Program-made: the position numbers and the translations under genes | In this document: piece by piece, positions 13,359 through 26,376 of the stretch | How positions within the stretch are numbered: the stretch's first letter is position 1 | How the letters are laid out: every line of letters starts with the position of its first letter | Source: Phytoseiulus persimilis | Taxonomy: Eukaryota; Arthropoda; Arachnida; Mesostigmata; Phytoseiidae | Assembly: GCA_037576195.1 (NCBI GenBank) | Contig: CM075101.1 | Location: 46,190,001 to 46,254,000 of the forward strand | DNA length: 64,000 nucleotides | Direction: 5' to 3' | Notes under the pieces: model-generated | The model's input: only the letters and a program-made list of their open reading frames with translations | Database searches by the model: none | Told to the model about the DNA's origin: nothing

Positions 13359-13618
13359 GAACGCAGAAGCGGCTCGTGTCACCGAATCGCTCCGGCTGCA
13401 TTCGAGTCGACGGCCTTCCAGTTTTTGATTCATGAGGGCCCGCTCGAGAGATCGCTGAGGAACTCCGTTGCACCGGTGGGCCGAGTAGAAAGCTTCTCGG
13501 GAAACTCCTCGTTCTGAGCTCTCCGAGCAACCCTCGGAATCCAAGCTCTGTTCGCACTAGTAAATGTAGAGTGATCCTGGGCTCTCCCATCCTTAACCAC
13601 CTGTTCTCCTCGTAGGCA

Positions 13619-16600
13619 ATGGAGAAAATTCCTCAGCCGGTCGAAAACGGCCTGCTGGTTTATCCCGGCGGAGAGTTTCGTCGGCACACGATCGAAGAAG
13701 CTCGATCCCTGGCCAGCGTCCACATCAGACAAGGTGAGTGTACAACTCCGTTTGATCGCAATAGCACGCGAGATCGAGCGCCGGTTTGCAACGTGCAGGA
13801 GCGAACGAGGAGGAACGTTTTGCAGGAGGTCTCCTGTGTTTTTGTAACCAGCCAACAGCCGAGCCTTGGGGTTCGTCGCCGGAAACGCTCTGTGATTCGA
13901 GCTCGAGCGATCTGGCTCAAGTTCGGAAGTATTGACGCTGGACATCCTCTTCCGGATTGGCGGAGGGAAGCGCCTCCAGAGCGCTTTGAGCCCGTAAACA
14001 GGTACCGGGGGAGGAGGCCAGAGCGAGGGAAAGATCGATCGAGGTTTCCGGAATTCAGAGAGGACATGAAACGCGGGGTTACGGGCCGCCGTGGATGGCC
14101 TTACTCCGTTTCAGTTTCAGATCTCTTTATTCATGGATAAAGGTTTATACAAGTCTGGCTTTCTTGAAATACGCCATGAGTAGAGGTTATTGACTCTATC
14201 GGAGCGTGCGATACACTTTGACTTTAGGTGTATACCCGATCTCCTGTTGTTTGACGTGACTTCAAAATATTGGTGAAGTTTATCGGTGCGTGTGATTTTC
14301 TTGAGCATGCTGATGTCAGCGTTTTCATGAAGATTTATAATTCGAGGTAGGTCGATGGAGTCTGGGGAGACACCACACCGCCTGGTAACGCGTTTAACAA
14401 ATTTGTCGTGGGATTCCCAACCTCATCAGCTCCAAGCAGCTCTCCGATGTGTAGATGCCTATGACATGCAGTCGCGCGGTTGTCCAACCTCCCGCCTTCG
14501 AAAAACGTGCGAAGATATCCGCAAAGTGTTCGCCAAGCTCACATGGCTCGCTTGGCTGGAAACGGAGATAGTTCGGGATTCATCCAGTTTTCGAAGATAG
14601 ACAGCGCGTCCCCGTTTCGTCTGTGGTCTTCTCTGGCGGTGTTACAAACTGGTGGGACGCATTGAGTCTCTTAGATCTCCGTCTCCCGGAACCTTCGTAC
14701 TCTGATGTGCAGCTGATATTCAGGAGCAAACAGGGCAGCGACTAGCTCCGGTCGGTCACCACGTTGCACTTCGCCGGGGGACAAGGGAGTCGAAATGATA
14801 AATGCTCTTCGAATCAGGAACCTGTTCAGGGGCCTCTACACGAGTCCACGGTCCGCGTTGCCTGACAGGCAGACTCGGGGGAGCGAGCAGGTGGACGAAC
14901 TTTGTGGTTGATTGCCAAACGTCTCCCTTCCGGAGGCGGGCTCGACCGATGCGGCCTTGACAGCGGCTCCAATGTCGTAGAATCTTTACTTTGGCAAATT
15001 TCTCCGCAGGGATTTCGTGGTATGCGGCAGCTTTTCTCCTAATCAATGCGGCTCTGGGCGCCGGTATATTGCATTACCCGTTCTGCTATTCCGAGGCGGG
15101 AGGCATCGCCGTCGCAACCGTTGTGCAGATTGTAAGCATCCACAACCGTACATAATGCTATAATGAATACGTAAGCGTCCGTTTGAACAGACTCGCATCT
15201 GCTTGCTCGACTTTCGGAATTGTTAGCGGGAGCGTTTGGCTGTCTATTCAAGGGAATGATCTGTTTGCGATCACATCCGACCAATCGGGCTCTGATCCGG
15301 CTCTTACGGAATCAGTTTTTCTCCTCGTTAATTGGCCCGAGCGGAGCGATTCGCGCCAAGTGCTCAATACGGTAGCTATCGACGTCGAGGAGAGGAAACG
15401 AACAAGTCGACTAGCGACCCCCCCCCCCCCCCCCCGCAGCTTCTCCCGCTGAATCCTCAAGGATGATCTTCCCTCGAAATCCATCGATCCCGAACGCGGG
15501 GTGACTGAGGGGAAGCCATGGAATCCGTGTAACTCGGTCTGAATTTTGTTCGTAGGTGATGCTCCTGCTGCTGTCATCCACAATGATCGTCTTGGCTTCA
15601 GCAGCCGATTTGGAAGGCGACAACACTTACCACGATGTGATGCGTACGACGTGCGGCGCCATGGCACAGAAGGCAGCTGCTTTGTCGGTGCTTATCGCGT
15701 GCTATGGTGTTTCAGTCACGTTCATGGTCATCATCGGTGATCAATACGACAGATGTGAGTCGAACCAGAGCTCCACTCAGACCTTCCGTCTTTCCCTTAA
15801 CAAACTCCGTCGCCGTCATTCAGATTTCGGTGGCTGCATAGGCCGCAAGGCTTGGACGTACAGGTTCGAAAATAGGAACATGCAACTCAGAACTTCATTC
15901 TGGTCTGGTTGCTCAATCTCTTCATGATGAAGAGGATCCCGACCCGATCCCAGCCCGCGATCCCAGGGCTCACGAAACCCGTGTTCCGCTTGATTGGGAG
16001 GCTGCTGATCACATCATCAAGACATGACTTCGGCAACCTAGAACACGCTGACGCGGGATTTCTCATTTCAGTATTTCTGTCAATCTACGGAAGCCGATTT
16101 TGCGACGTTTTCTACCTCCGCCGAGAATTCACGATAATCGTCACATCCACCATCTTCATTTTGCCACTCTGCTTCTTCAAAAAATTAGACTTCCTCAAAT
16201 ATGCGAGGTGAGATAAACTCGGATAACAACTTTTGACTAGTTGAAAATCACAACGTTCGGTCGACGTTCGTTTCCAACTGGGAGCTCAGTCTCGAAACTT
16301 CCTCCGCAAAGAGCCTGTGATGCCCCAGCTTTTCCACAACGCTCAATGTGTGTTATCTTCGGACAAAACACTCGGTCAAAGTTCTGAAACGTATTCTGCT
16401 TTTTCTCCAGCACGCTCGGTGTCTTCGTGATGTTTTACCCTGTCTTGCTAACATTGTTAGCATTCTGTGGGGTTTCAACCCTAATAGCCCAAGACACAGC
16501 GGCTCGGATAATAACGAAAGAAAAGGAGTGAGTCACATCCATTGCGATGCCGCGAAAAGTGCCTGAAAGAGTGGGATTCCTGGTACCGACGGCGTAATGA

Positions 16601-17271
16601 AGTTTTACTAAGCCGATCGATTGTTCCAGCTTGACTGATTTCCTCGGTTCCGCCATCAAAGTGATCCCGATAGTGTGTTTCGCGTATCAAACCCACGAAG
16701 TCGTTATACCAATTTACGCGAACCTCGGACGACGTTCTCTCGGCAATATGTCACTGGCAACCACTTTGTGTATGCTGACTTTGTTCGTAGTCTACAGCTT
16801 GACAGGAATTCTCGGTTATTTAACGTTCGGATCGTCGGTTCGGCCCGACATCATGCAGAACTTTGACGCGCATTCGCCGTGGGTTCTCCTTGGTAAGTCC
16901 TCCTCGACTCGGCGTGAGACGGAAACAGTTGATGCTCAGGAAGCGGCTTGAGCTGCAGAATTATTTAGGAGACTCGAATCGATTTCGTTATCCACAACAG
17001 GAATGGCCGCGCTGATCGTGAAGATGATAACCACTTATCCGTTATTGGTGGTTTGCGGGGGAAAAATTCTAGAAGACATGTCTCCGTGGGCCAATTCCAG
17101 CCTCAGGAGAATTTTGATAAATGTATGCTGGTTCTGCTCGACCTTGGTGGCTGCGACGACCATATCGAACCTTGCCGATATCATCGAGTACATGGGCGCT
17201 TTGGCGTGCGCCAACATCTTTGTTTTTCCGGGTGAGAATCGTTGCTCAAAGTTTCCGTAATGAGAGCTCCA

Positions 17272-17307
<36 letters not shown>

Positions 17308-17709
17308 GAGAGAGAAATAGAGAGTGCTCGCTTCCCGGAGCGTGGCAGTGTTGAGTAGTGATTAAGACCCGGACTTTAAACTCCTCCAGGTTGCTGCTTG
17401 CTGGGCGCTGCAATACAGAAGGAACGATTTCAGATCAAAAAAACCGTTGTAACTTTCCTCTTCGGACTGGCTTTGGTTTTGATCGGTAAGATGAGAACGC
17501 CAACTTTCTCCAAGATTATACTTATCCCAGTGAGGAGATGACTTCATTTCGGTGAGACTCGGCTGGTTTCTCGGGTTCTCTGTGATCGGGACTAGAGCTG
17601 AGCATGGGATCTCTTCGCAGGTTTCGCGCTGGCTATCATGGTGACCTTGCACAAAGTTTTCTCCGAGAGCCACTCGGTCGAAACTCTGCTATGCATTCCG
17701 CGGACTTAG
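13619..17709 (+). CDS. SLC38A7/A8-like sodium-coupled neutral amino acid transporter
   Basis: Multi-pass membrane transporter of the SLC38 (SNAT) group in the amino acid/auxin permease superfamily, expected to move neutral amino acids such as glutamine with sodium at the plasma or lysosomal membrane. Nine coding exons join in frame with consensus borders: 13619-13733, 15010-15131, 15556-15754, 16072-16207, 16411-16527, 16630-16892, 17001-17231, 17390-17485, 17621-17709. The product is 455 residues, close to SLC38A7 (about 460). Residues 1-39 are the cytosolic tail. The first membrane helix carries N-A-A-L-G-A-G at 51-57 and P62, matching the family's unwound substrate and sodium-binding helix. 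The I-I-G-D-Q motif ends at residue 142, as in SLC38A7 and A8. About eleven hydrophobic segments follow, including V-C-F-A-Y-Q near 240, equivalent to the family's F-x-C-H-x-x region. The ATG at 13619 is the only start in the first coding exon, three bases after a TCGTAG acceptor, so the 5' UTR is probably spliced. No break is seen. A7 versus A8 subtype and transported substrates are inference. Confidence 0.9.
15418..15436. repeat. poly(C) tract in transporter intron 2
   Basis: Nineteen consecutive C inside the intron 15132-15555, on the sense strand, between coding exons 2 and 3 of the SLC38-like gene. Confidence 0.9.
17274..17322. repeat. (GA)n microsatellite in transporter intron 7
   Basis: A GA-dinucleotide run with a few interruptions lies in the 158-base intron between coding exons 7 and 8. 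It sits just upstream of the acceptor region and would be expected to vary in length between individuals. Confidence 0.9.
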
Positions 17710-20700
17710 ACACCGCTCGACATATATACGATGTACACAACTTTTGTGATGGAATCCGTGCCAAGAGAACTGTGATCAATGAATATCAAATCTCAGGCAC
17801 GCGAGGGAGAAGAGAGAACCCGAAGCGGAAGACTCAGGCAGACTGACGAGTTCAGGGGAACAGAATGGACTAATGTATCTGAATGGTTGTTCCGACTGTT
17901 CCCGGCGCAGAGGTGAGGAGCAGGACGCGTAGGCGAATCGGATGGAAATTTGTTGGATCAGAACGCCCTCTGGAGCGGAACAGACCCCTTGCAGGGACCA
18001 AGTCAAGGGACAACATTATCCATGAGCTCCACAGAAATTCAGCCATCATTTGAAAACCCAATAAGTAACAAAATCTCCATCTTCCATCGGATGAGCGGGA
18101 GTCTGAAGAGAACACAAGAGTCACACCGACGAAAACCAAGAACTTTCTCCCGAGCCCGTCAAGTTCGTCTATTCCGGTGAGATCTCAACAAGATTCCGTC
18201 GATCCTGTGTCCAAGCCTGGGATCGGAATTTCGTTCGCAATAGAGGGCTCCAGGAGTTGTTCACGATGAAGGGGGAGGAAAAGAATCAGGCCGATCGATT
18301 CAGGCCGAAGGTCATCGGTGAAACCATGCTCATCCCGGTCCCAGTTTCTTCCGCTTTCACCTTCAACGATTGTATGAAAATGGTCCGAAGAACGATTCCA
18401 ACGACTCATGATCCTCGGGGCTTCTTCACCCTCCCTGTGGGAAGACCAAGCGTCACCACCTCTGGGTGTCTTCGCTCGGCATGAATAATATCCACAAAGT
18501 AACCACTCTGTTTGGTCTCTACCAAGCCTACCTCAGCTCACTTAACGAGGAACCTCTGGGAGTCTTTGCATGGCTTTGCGTTCCCGTTGCGGTTCCCTGC
18601 CCTCCTTCCTCCCATGGCACTGGAAAATTCTGCTATGAAGGCTGGAATATCTCATATCACAATTGTATCTCAACAAAGCGCAAAATTGTACCTTCGACGT
18701 GAAGCGACAACAATGAACATCTACTCTATCAGGGATTCTGCTCCATCAACCAGGGACGAAAAAGAATCTCGTCGGAGAATAAATCCCTGCAATAGGGAAG
18801 AAATTGCCCATCTGATTAATGACGGAAGACCTCTCAGTGGAGGGAACAAATGATTACGCCGGAAATTAACGACTCATCTCCGTGTTCTTGCGTTGGATCA
18901 CCTCTAAAGTGACGCACGAGAACCAGCATTTCAGAGGCAACAAGTATTCAGCAATTCAGAGGACGCTGTTTCTCGGACGCTTTGGCTGACGTTCACTAGA
19001 CAAACAGGGAACGGCATTGACCAGGGGCTAACCCTATGAAAGATTAGTAGACGGATTATTCCTGATGAACTGAGAACATGACCAAAGAACTTTCTCCGTT
19101 TCCGAGAGACGATGCATGCAGATTCAGCCGTATGATACAGATATAGTTAAAAAAATATGATCCCCGAATTTTGATGGATCTGACGCTTGAGGAAATTTTC
19201 CGAATCTAAATATCGAATAATAAAGCCTATGATCATGAGATAATTCCCGAATGTGACCTCTCCATTCCAAAAACTGCTCTTTCGTCCGCCGAGGCTTTGA
19301 TGTAGCATGAAGCTATGTTCGTTGTCCGCACAACATTGCCCCTCACGAAATTCGGGCCGCCCACCGTTTTGAGCCCATGCGGAGACTTTCCTTACCTGTT
19401 GGAGCCATGTTCTTGGAAGAGGTAAGTTGTTGAACGCGGATTCTTTGGCACCTCTTCGTGCAGAATGCCGGCAGTTCTCTCTGCGGTGATCTCATTCAAT
19501 CTGTCGCGGGGTGGTAAGTCGTGGAATTCTACGTGAGCCCAAAGATTTGTCCGATTACGGGCGCTCATTCTCATTCAAGCCGGATTTGAAGTGAGCCTTC
19601 CGGATCCACTCGACGGCCCCGCACGGCTGTGAGAGTGTTCCCTTGGATTCGAATTCTTTCTCGGCGTCGGCAGGCATTGAAGAAATCTTGCTCCGCCTGC
19701 GGATCGGTTTGTTCGGCGTTCTGGAAACGCATGCCGAATCTCCCGAGTGCTTCTGACGAGCAGTCTCGTTTTCCGTCTCGTTGACGTCGGCCGCTATGCC
19801 AGCTTATTCTTGCCGCGGGGTTCCGCCACTCCAAGCTCTTTTGTCAGGGCCCCCTAGAATTCCCCGTACAGAGAATGCGTTAGTAGAAATAAAGTGACGC
19901 GAGAAATACTGCTCCGCGCGAGTTTTGACGCCGCTCGTTCGAGGAAGTCACTGATATCCCAGTTTCAACACAGAGAATGACGTCTTGGCTCAAAGTTCCC
20001 AAATCTCGAAGAGCCAAACAGCCTCATCAGAGCGAGATTCCCAACTTTTGCGCGACTCATTACAACGCCATCAGCGTGAATCGAAGAGGAGCTTCAATGC
20101 GGTGGCAACCAGAAACCACAGCATAACTTGGGAAAGATCGGCAAGGGGAAACCGCGCCCTGAGGGTATTATCATGTCATTCTCCATCTAGGAAACACCAC
20201 CGAAGTTCTTAGCAGAGCCGGAGAGAAACCCGAAACGACAGCGATCCAGATTACCGACTGCCAGCGCTGGACTAACTTTCAAACGGTGCTCTCGGCGCGG
20301 CGGCGCCATGCTTTTGGATGATTAAGTGTAAACAGTAGATGAACACTTTGGATGAACATTCTCGCTTCCACTCTAGATGCTCATTCTGTATGACCATCCA
20401 AAATGAACAAGTGTGAATGGGCCTATATTCACCCCCCGCAAGCTCAATCGTGACCAGCAAATCTCTTGGGATGGCGCGACAGGCCCGCAGAAGGCCTGCA
20501 GAATATCGTCCCCGATTATTTCACATCCTCGCCCATGTCAGATCACTGATCAGCGTTGAGAGATATTCGAACTGTGCAGCCATCCCCTTGCCATGAAAGC
20601 CTGTGGCATTTCATAAATTTTCATCGTTTATCGACGTTTGTGTTTCGGTTCGCGGTGTTCCTCGCGTTTCTCGGACGATTTTCTCGAACAAGCATGAGTG

Positions 20701-21547
20701 GACATTCATCCAAAGCGGCATTGGCAGCTGTGGAGGGGTCGACACTAAATTTCAAGACGAAGGCTTCCGATTACACCTTTGTCACCGACCAAAATCCAAT
20801 TGGTTTCCAATTCTTGAAAAAATAGAAGTCCCGAGAAGCCGATCGGAGGAACTCCTGGACTGATCGGGGGCGTAAACTGAGCTGAAAGCCATAAACCCTA
20901 GAAAGCAGTGGGCAACCATGGGTGAGAAAAGATGCGAGTCCATTCGCCGCAGCCTCACCTTGTCTGAATACCGAGCTCAGATTTGTGTTCCTCGGGTCGC
21001 TTCGGGTCGCCTCAACGACCGCCTCTGCTGGAGTCGCTGGAAATATCAGAGATTTGCCCTGAGGAGAAAAATAGGCCGACTTCCAGGTGATATCAGAACC
21101 CTTCCAGCTCGCTTGGTGGTGACACGGAGTTCCCTCCGAGTGCTACCCGCGTTCCAGCGTCAGGATTTATTTTCCCTCAAAATGCGCTCTGATCGATCGC
21201 GGAGAGCGTCGTTGAGTATGGTGAGAAACACCAATGTATTTCATAGTGAAAAATCACGACACCGTCGTCTCTGACAGGAGCACATTCGAAGAGAAGTCCA
21301 CCCGGGAGGTTGAGTCAAAAGAGGAGAGTTTGAGATTAGGAGGACATCCTCCTGTCTCATCCCCACGGCATGTCGGTTATATTTAGTCCAATAACCGTCT
21401 GTCCACGCTTCAGTCGGCTCAGAGCCGGCTTTGGTTTCGAAAATCACGAACGATATTGCTGCACTGAAATTATACCATCGTAGCCTTCCGAGTGGTGGAG
21501 GGAGTGGTGTTCCCAGTAAATCTAAGCTTTCAATGATTCACAGCCTC
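17710..21547. other. no supported gene downstream of the transporter
   Basis: No AATAAA is seen within the first 150 bases after the transporter stop, so its poly(A) site is unclear. ATG frames at 18512-18853 and 20556-20825 (+) lack splice partners or family resemblance and are not called. Confidence 0.4.
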
Positions 21548-22330
21548 TTATTTACCCGCTGTGTCTATCAAGTGAGTTGTGCCGTTTGCCGCTGCCCTGG
21601 TCATGATCGATGGCTTTCGCGCATTCACGTTGCCTGCTAGATTTGCTATTGTTCTTAAAACTTCGCAGTCGGGCTGCATTACGAAAGCGACTCCAGAACC
21701 AAAAGTCGTAAGCATTTTCCAGAGATTCCCGACGATGGGGGTGAAGCAGCCCACGCGCATGAATTCCAAATCCTTGCGGAACCGTAAAATACGCAGGAGA
21801 TCGATTTCGGAGCACATTGTCCTCCGGGATGTGCCTCCGAACGAAGCACTCCTCGAACTCGATAGCTTGTGATTCAAGCCGGGAGAGATTCAGAATATAA
21901 GCCGAACAGCGGTATGCCAAAGAATATATTGGAACGACGGACTTGGTTCCTGAGTCCCCACTTTTACGATTTGAGTTCTTCCGATAGCAGTGCAGGTCTC
22001 AAGGAACACTGGTTCGAACGATCGATGCTTCTTGTGATGCTATCAATAGTATCGAGGTGGATCATCATAAATGCTATCGGCGGCTTCTCCATGACCAGGC
22101 AGAATCACTGGCTGTGGGATGCGAAATTATGGCACGTAGCGACTGAGCGAGGCACGGAAGCGCAAAAATCATCGGAACACTCACGTCTCCGAAACCTCGG
22201 CCATCTGTTTGGAGTGGAGCTCCCATGTCGTTTCGACGATCGAAGTAATAGGAGATCGTATGGATCGCCGATGCCGTGAAGTTGATTGAGCCGCACGAAA
22301 CAGTGATTTCCGCTAAACTGATTCAGTCGT
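21548..22330 (-). pseudogene. possible chemosensory 7TM receptor remnant
   Basis: On the minus strand, 21548-21877 reads as a C-terminal block. It has a basic amphipathic stretch (L-R-I-L-R-F-R-K-D-L), then a short hydrophobic helix (G-C-F-T-P-I-V-G-N-L-W near its start, F-V-M-Q near its end). This layout resembles the last intracellular loop and final helix of arthropod gustatory receptors, whose usual ending is T-Y-x(5)-Q. The loop continues upstream one base out of frame (R-L-E-S-Q-A-I-E-F-E-E-C), so the reading frame appears broken near 21815. A further hydrophobic stretch lies near 22230-22310 (I-N-F-T-A-S-A-I-H-T-I). The resemblance is by layout only, the T-Y-x(5)-Q motif is imperfect, and a tiny intron could explain the frame change. 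Confidence 0.22.
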
Positions 22331-22699
22331 TGGAGGGAATCGTCCGGAATCCGGAAGAGGAACTGTGATCGTCGACAATTCTGACACCACGACCCGGAAA
22401 ACAGTCAAAATTGATGCCACTCAATTCCGAGCTTCGAAGTCGCAGTGCAAGCCGTGAACAGTGCACACAATTCGAAAAAAAGTGTCGTAGATAGGAAGCT
22501 ATTTCCGAGCCTAAACGTGGAATTGACGAGACGGATTCGGTGTGCTCCGGTCTGAACCTCACTATTGAGAGTTTTTTTGTCCAACGGGCTGGCCGCGACG
22601 GCGAAAACGGCTCGAAATCAACTTGGAAACTTTCTCGTCCGTTGGAGTGAGCAGCCTGGTGTTGCACATCTGCATGGGATTTTTGGATTGGTAGATGAA

Positions 22700-25600
22700 T
22701 AACTCTCGGAAGTAAGGCCTTTACTCGTAACCGTCAGTCGAGCGGCTCGCTGAAGTCGAGACCCGGTCCCAAACGGAAGATCCCGGACTGAACTCTTGGT
22801 TTCAACGAGAGCGCCTCGTTCACTTGGAGAGGAACTCTCATTGCAAGATCGGCACCTATTCGGTCGGAGAATCGAGAAATCCAGGATTTCCGTGATTTTT
22901 CGACCCGGGAAATCTGTGAGCCAGCATTCTTGCTCGGGCGCAGCCACTGACGACAATAATCTGCGTTGGGGTGAGTGTTCAGGTGAGTTTAGAGAACGAA
23001 TCCGGGCATGTCAACGAGGGTGACATGATATGCATGAATTGTCCGCAAACAAACGGTATCTTTGAGAATGCGTTGATCACAAACTTTGGCCTTGCTGTTG
23101 CTGCGTGGCTCTATCGAGATCAGCTCCCAAGCTATGTTAGCTCTGCCTGGTCTACGCTCCCGATTAAAACCCCTCACATGGCGCCGTTCATTCCTCGAAG
23201 TGATTCTTCGTTCCGTTCAATCATCGGTACGGATCGGATAAACTTCTTCCGTGGATGTGACCTATTGGGCTGCTGAGTGATGTTCAGGGAACAGTCTCTG
23301 TTCCAACGACCAAAAGCTGACAGCATTCTATTGAATCGGAAGCAGCAAAATTCCACACGAGCTCGTCTCAAGAATGAGAGAGTCTCCGCGTGCGCTTGCC
23401 AGCTCTCGTCCCGTGTACAATGGAACGGGGACGCCAACGACTGCGGCGACGCTGTTGTTACAATGGTACGCAGGACATTTCCGCCACACCAAAACTACTG
23501 GCAAAACGAGTGGTGCAACCGGCTTCGGGGCGGCTGCAACTGTTCACGGGTCGACAGCACCTGCGCAGCTCGATCCCGCAGAACCCTTGTTTCCCGCCGT
23601 CCACCATAAAATGCGAGAAGTGTCGCCGTCGCATTTGTTCTTCATCACTCATACTAGGTCCGTCACTGAGGAACCGAACTCGTCGCCGCACGGTTTCAGA
23701 GTAATAGACCCAATACTTCTCCATGGAACATATGGAAAATCGCAATTCTGAACCGAAATCGCCCCATGATATCTTCTTCCGGATTGATTTGAGCGGGGCA
23801 GTCCGCGTGTCTCCGAACAGTTCCCGCGTTCGATTCCTCTGACTTCCGTATTCAAAAGATGAGGTTTCTGGTTGCTCGGTGATTGTTCCCCGAACTCCAT
23901 CTGTGTTCCTTAAGTGCAAGCCACAATTGACATCGAGAGCCAACTGCGAAACGACATTCCCAATGAGGCAATTTTCGGGAAGATATCCGAAGATCCCGCG
24001 TTGAAGGGCCAACCAATGCAGCTGAACCCTTGTCAGACCTTCTGCCGTCTGAGAATGGCCACGATTGAAGTTCGTGAAACGAGCGTTCGAAGGTTGAGCT
24101 TTGAGCGTCGATTCGCATACAACCTTATGAAACTACTCATCTGTACAGCTTGACTGTGCGAAACTCGAACGCTCAGAGTACACCGGACTGTTGACACGGA
24201 GCTGGTATAGTTCGCTCTTCTCTTGGAGCTTCAGACTTATCCTCACATCCTGGTGCCTCGACCGCAGGGACTACGTTACGCTCCGTTTCCAATGATGTAT
24301 TCGCTTGACTCTTCGGTGGTTTGTTCGACTAACTTCCCGGATAACTCCGCCCGGGCTGTCTACCGGGAACAACCGTCTTACCAGGCAGCGGTTGTAACGG
24401 AATAAGCTGTAGCTGATAACAGAGCAAGCCGGGCGTCGAAAAGGTGAGGGCTTCGGGCCCAGGATCCCGGAGATCTGACTCAGGGGCAGAAAAAACTGGC
24501 CGACCGAATCTCGGGGATTCCAGGAGCGATGCCGTTGTTCCGGGAGCTCTTGATGCGAGAAATACTCGATGACGATGTCGGGGTCCCGCATTCTCTAGAG
24601 CGTCAATGACTACATCGTGGCCGAATAATCTCGTTTCTGGAATCAGACCCCCAGGAAGACAGCCGATCTTCGACAGGGATACGATAAATCACCGATTGCG
24701 GCTCAGCAAGCACACGCTGCAACGCAACAGATCGAGATCACTGAAACTAAACTTACGAACCAAAGTTGGACCAGGATTGCATCGAAGACTCGATTCACAG
24801 ATCAAAATGGTTAATTTCTCCCGTTCGCTTCCGGTGAAAGAGTTTGGAGTCTCCATCCGTTGCCCCACATCCGGTGCAAAACCCTCGATCGACCTCGATC
24901 CTCGGTCTGGTCAAGTGGTCCTTCTTGGAGTGGGTCCAAACGTTCCGAAATTAGTGCGAGTTCGCTCCAGAAGTAGCCATGCGCCGTAGCGAGCTGAAGC
25001 GAGTGAAACGCCAAGTCCCCAGATCAGGGTTTCTCAACAGCCCACCGATTTTGACAATTGTCTGCACTTTATGCAAAAACAAAGAGACTCGAGCTGAAGT
25101 GGTTTCCTCAAAGCTTCATGAGCGAAACGAGAAAGGCGACGCTAAGGGTGTTCCGAGCGCTCGAACATGGAGCTCTGAGCCCCTACGAAACCACAGTTCA
25201 GCGAGCTCAAGGGCTCCTTGGAAGTGATCCCGTGAAACGATACGGACGATCAACGTCTCAGCGGCTGATCTGTCTGCTCGAACCATGGATGCCTCCATTC
25301 GCGATTTTGGAAGCGAACCATAGCCGATGACAGGAAACTGTTGATGCTCTGGATCGGAGAACCACGAATCAGTCTTCGTCAAACCCGTTCACAGATGATG
25401 AACCGATGATCTCAACAACCTCCCGTGACAAGGACAGGCCTTAATTCAACGATAGGTGATTCCTAGAGGCCGAAGACTGGATGGTCTTACACCTCGCTCG
25501 GGGTTAGCTTCACGGGTACTCATCAAGTGCGCCATCTGAAAGAACATGGCTCCTCCCATAATAATACTCTCATGAGAAGCTCGTTATCGTTTCAGTAATC

Positions 25601-26290
25601 ATCAGAATGCTTCACACTTCAACTTCCTCTAGGCTGCATGGATGAGATTCTCGCAACCCGTTCTGTGAGTTCTCGCTGCCTGTGGCGCTATCGGCTCGAG
25701 AGCCAGCCGAGTCTTCAGTGAATCGAAGACAGGGACTGCGGTATCCAGAGTTTGCGGCCCCCGGTTCGCAACCCGCATACCGACTTCACCTGTAATTAGT
25801 TGCGCTGTAATCATGAGCTCTTCGAGGGTCTAAGTCGAAGCGATGCTCACGTTGTTGTCCCGGACTCGCTGGTTTTGTGATGAGAATTCCACTCGTTCCG
25901 AGAGCGTTCTGCCGAGCTTCCGGGATGAACTCTCCTCTCCTCAACATTCTGGGGTTCTGCTCAGAGCGAGAGTTTTCTGGAATTATCGTATTTTTCGTGA
26001 GCAAGAGTTAATCCGACCCCCGCTCCATTCCGAGTCCGTCGAAGCCGGACCTCGGGCCAGAAGCTCAGCAGAATCTGGCGGAATTCGCTCCGCCAACCCG
26101 GAACCCATCTCTTCAACGAACCGGGCGCTGGGAGGCTTCATTAGCACCCACGACAGACAGTGTTGTCTCGAGCATCGCAGCCACCTCCTAACAAGTCTGT
26201 TTTCTGAGTACAATCGGAGCATCTGGGCTGGATCGGAGCGGCGCCAACGGTGTCGCTCGGTTCTGCATCCCGGGACCCTTCCTCTTCGGG
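22700..26290. other. no supported gene
   Basis: Open frames occur on both strands near 22971-23276 (+), 24979-25330 (+) and 25116-25382 (-). The sense and antisense readings are equally plausible, so none is called. The segment just before 26298 is the upstream region of the secreted-protein gene. Confidence 0.4.
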
Positions 26291-26297
26291 CGCCGAG

Positions 26298-26305
26298 TAT
26301 TTAAG
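26298..26305 (+). promoter_or_regulatory. TATA box of the secreted-protein gene
   Basis: TATTTAAG lies about 70 bases before the ATG at 26377. A start site about 30 bases downstream, near the TCATC around 26337, would leave a short 5' UTR of roughly 40 bases. The spacing fits a focused RNA polymerase II promoter. Confidence 0.6.
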
Positions 26306-26376
26306 GTGCGCAGAGCGGCCGGCGTCGAACTGAAGTCATCTCGGCACCAGCTCAGCTGTATGCCGACTTCAGCATC

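Noticed and set aside
20697..20825. Short plus-strand frame M-S-G-H-S-S-K-A-A-L ... F-L-K-K-stop
   Set aside because: Too short to judge, with no promoter, splice site or family support, and another frame across it is also open.
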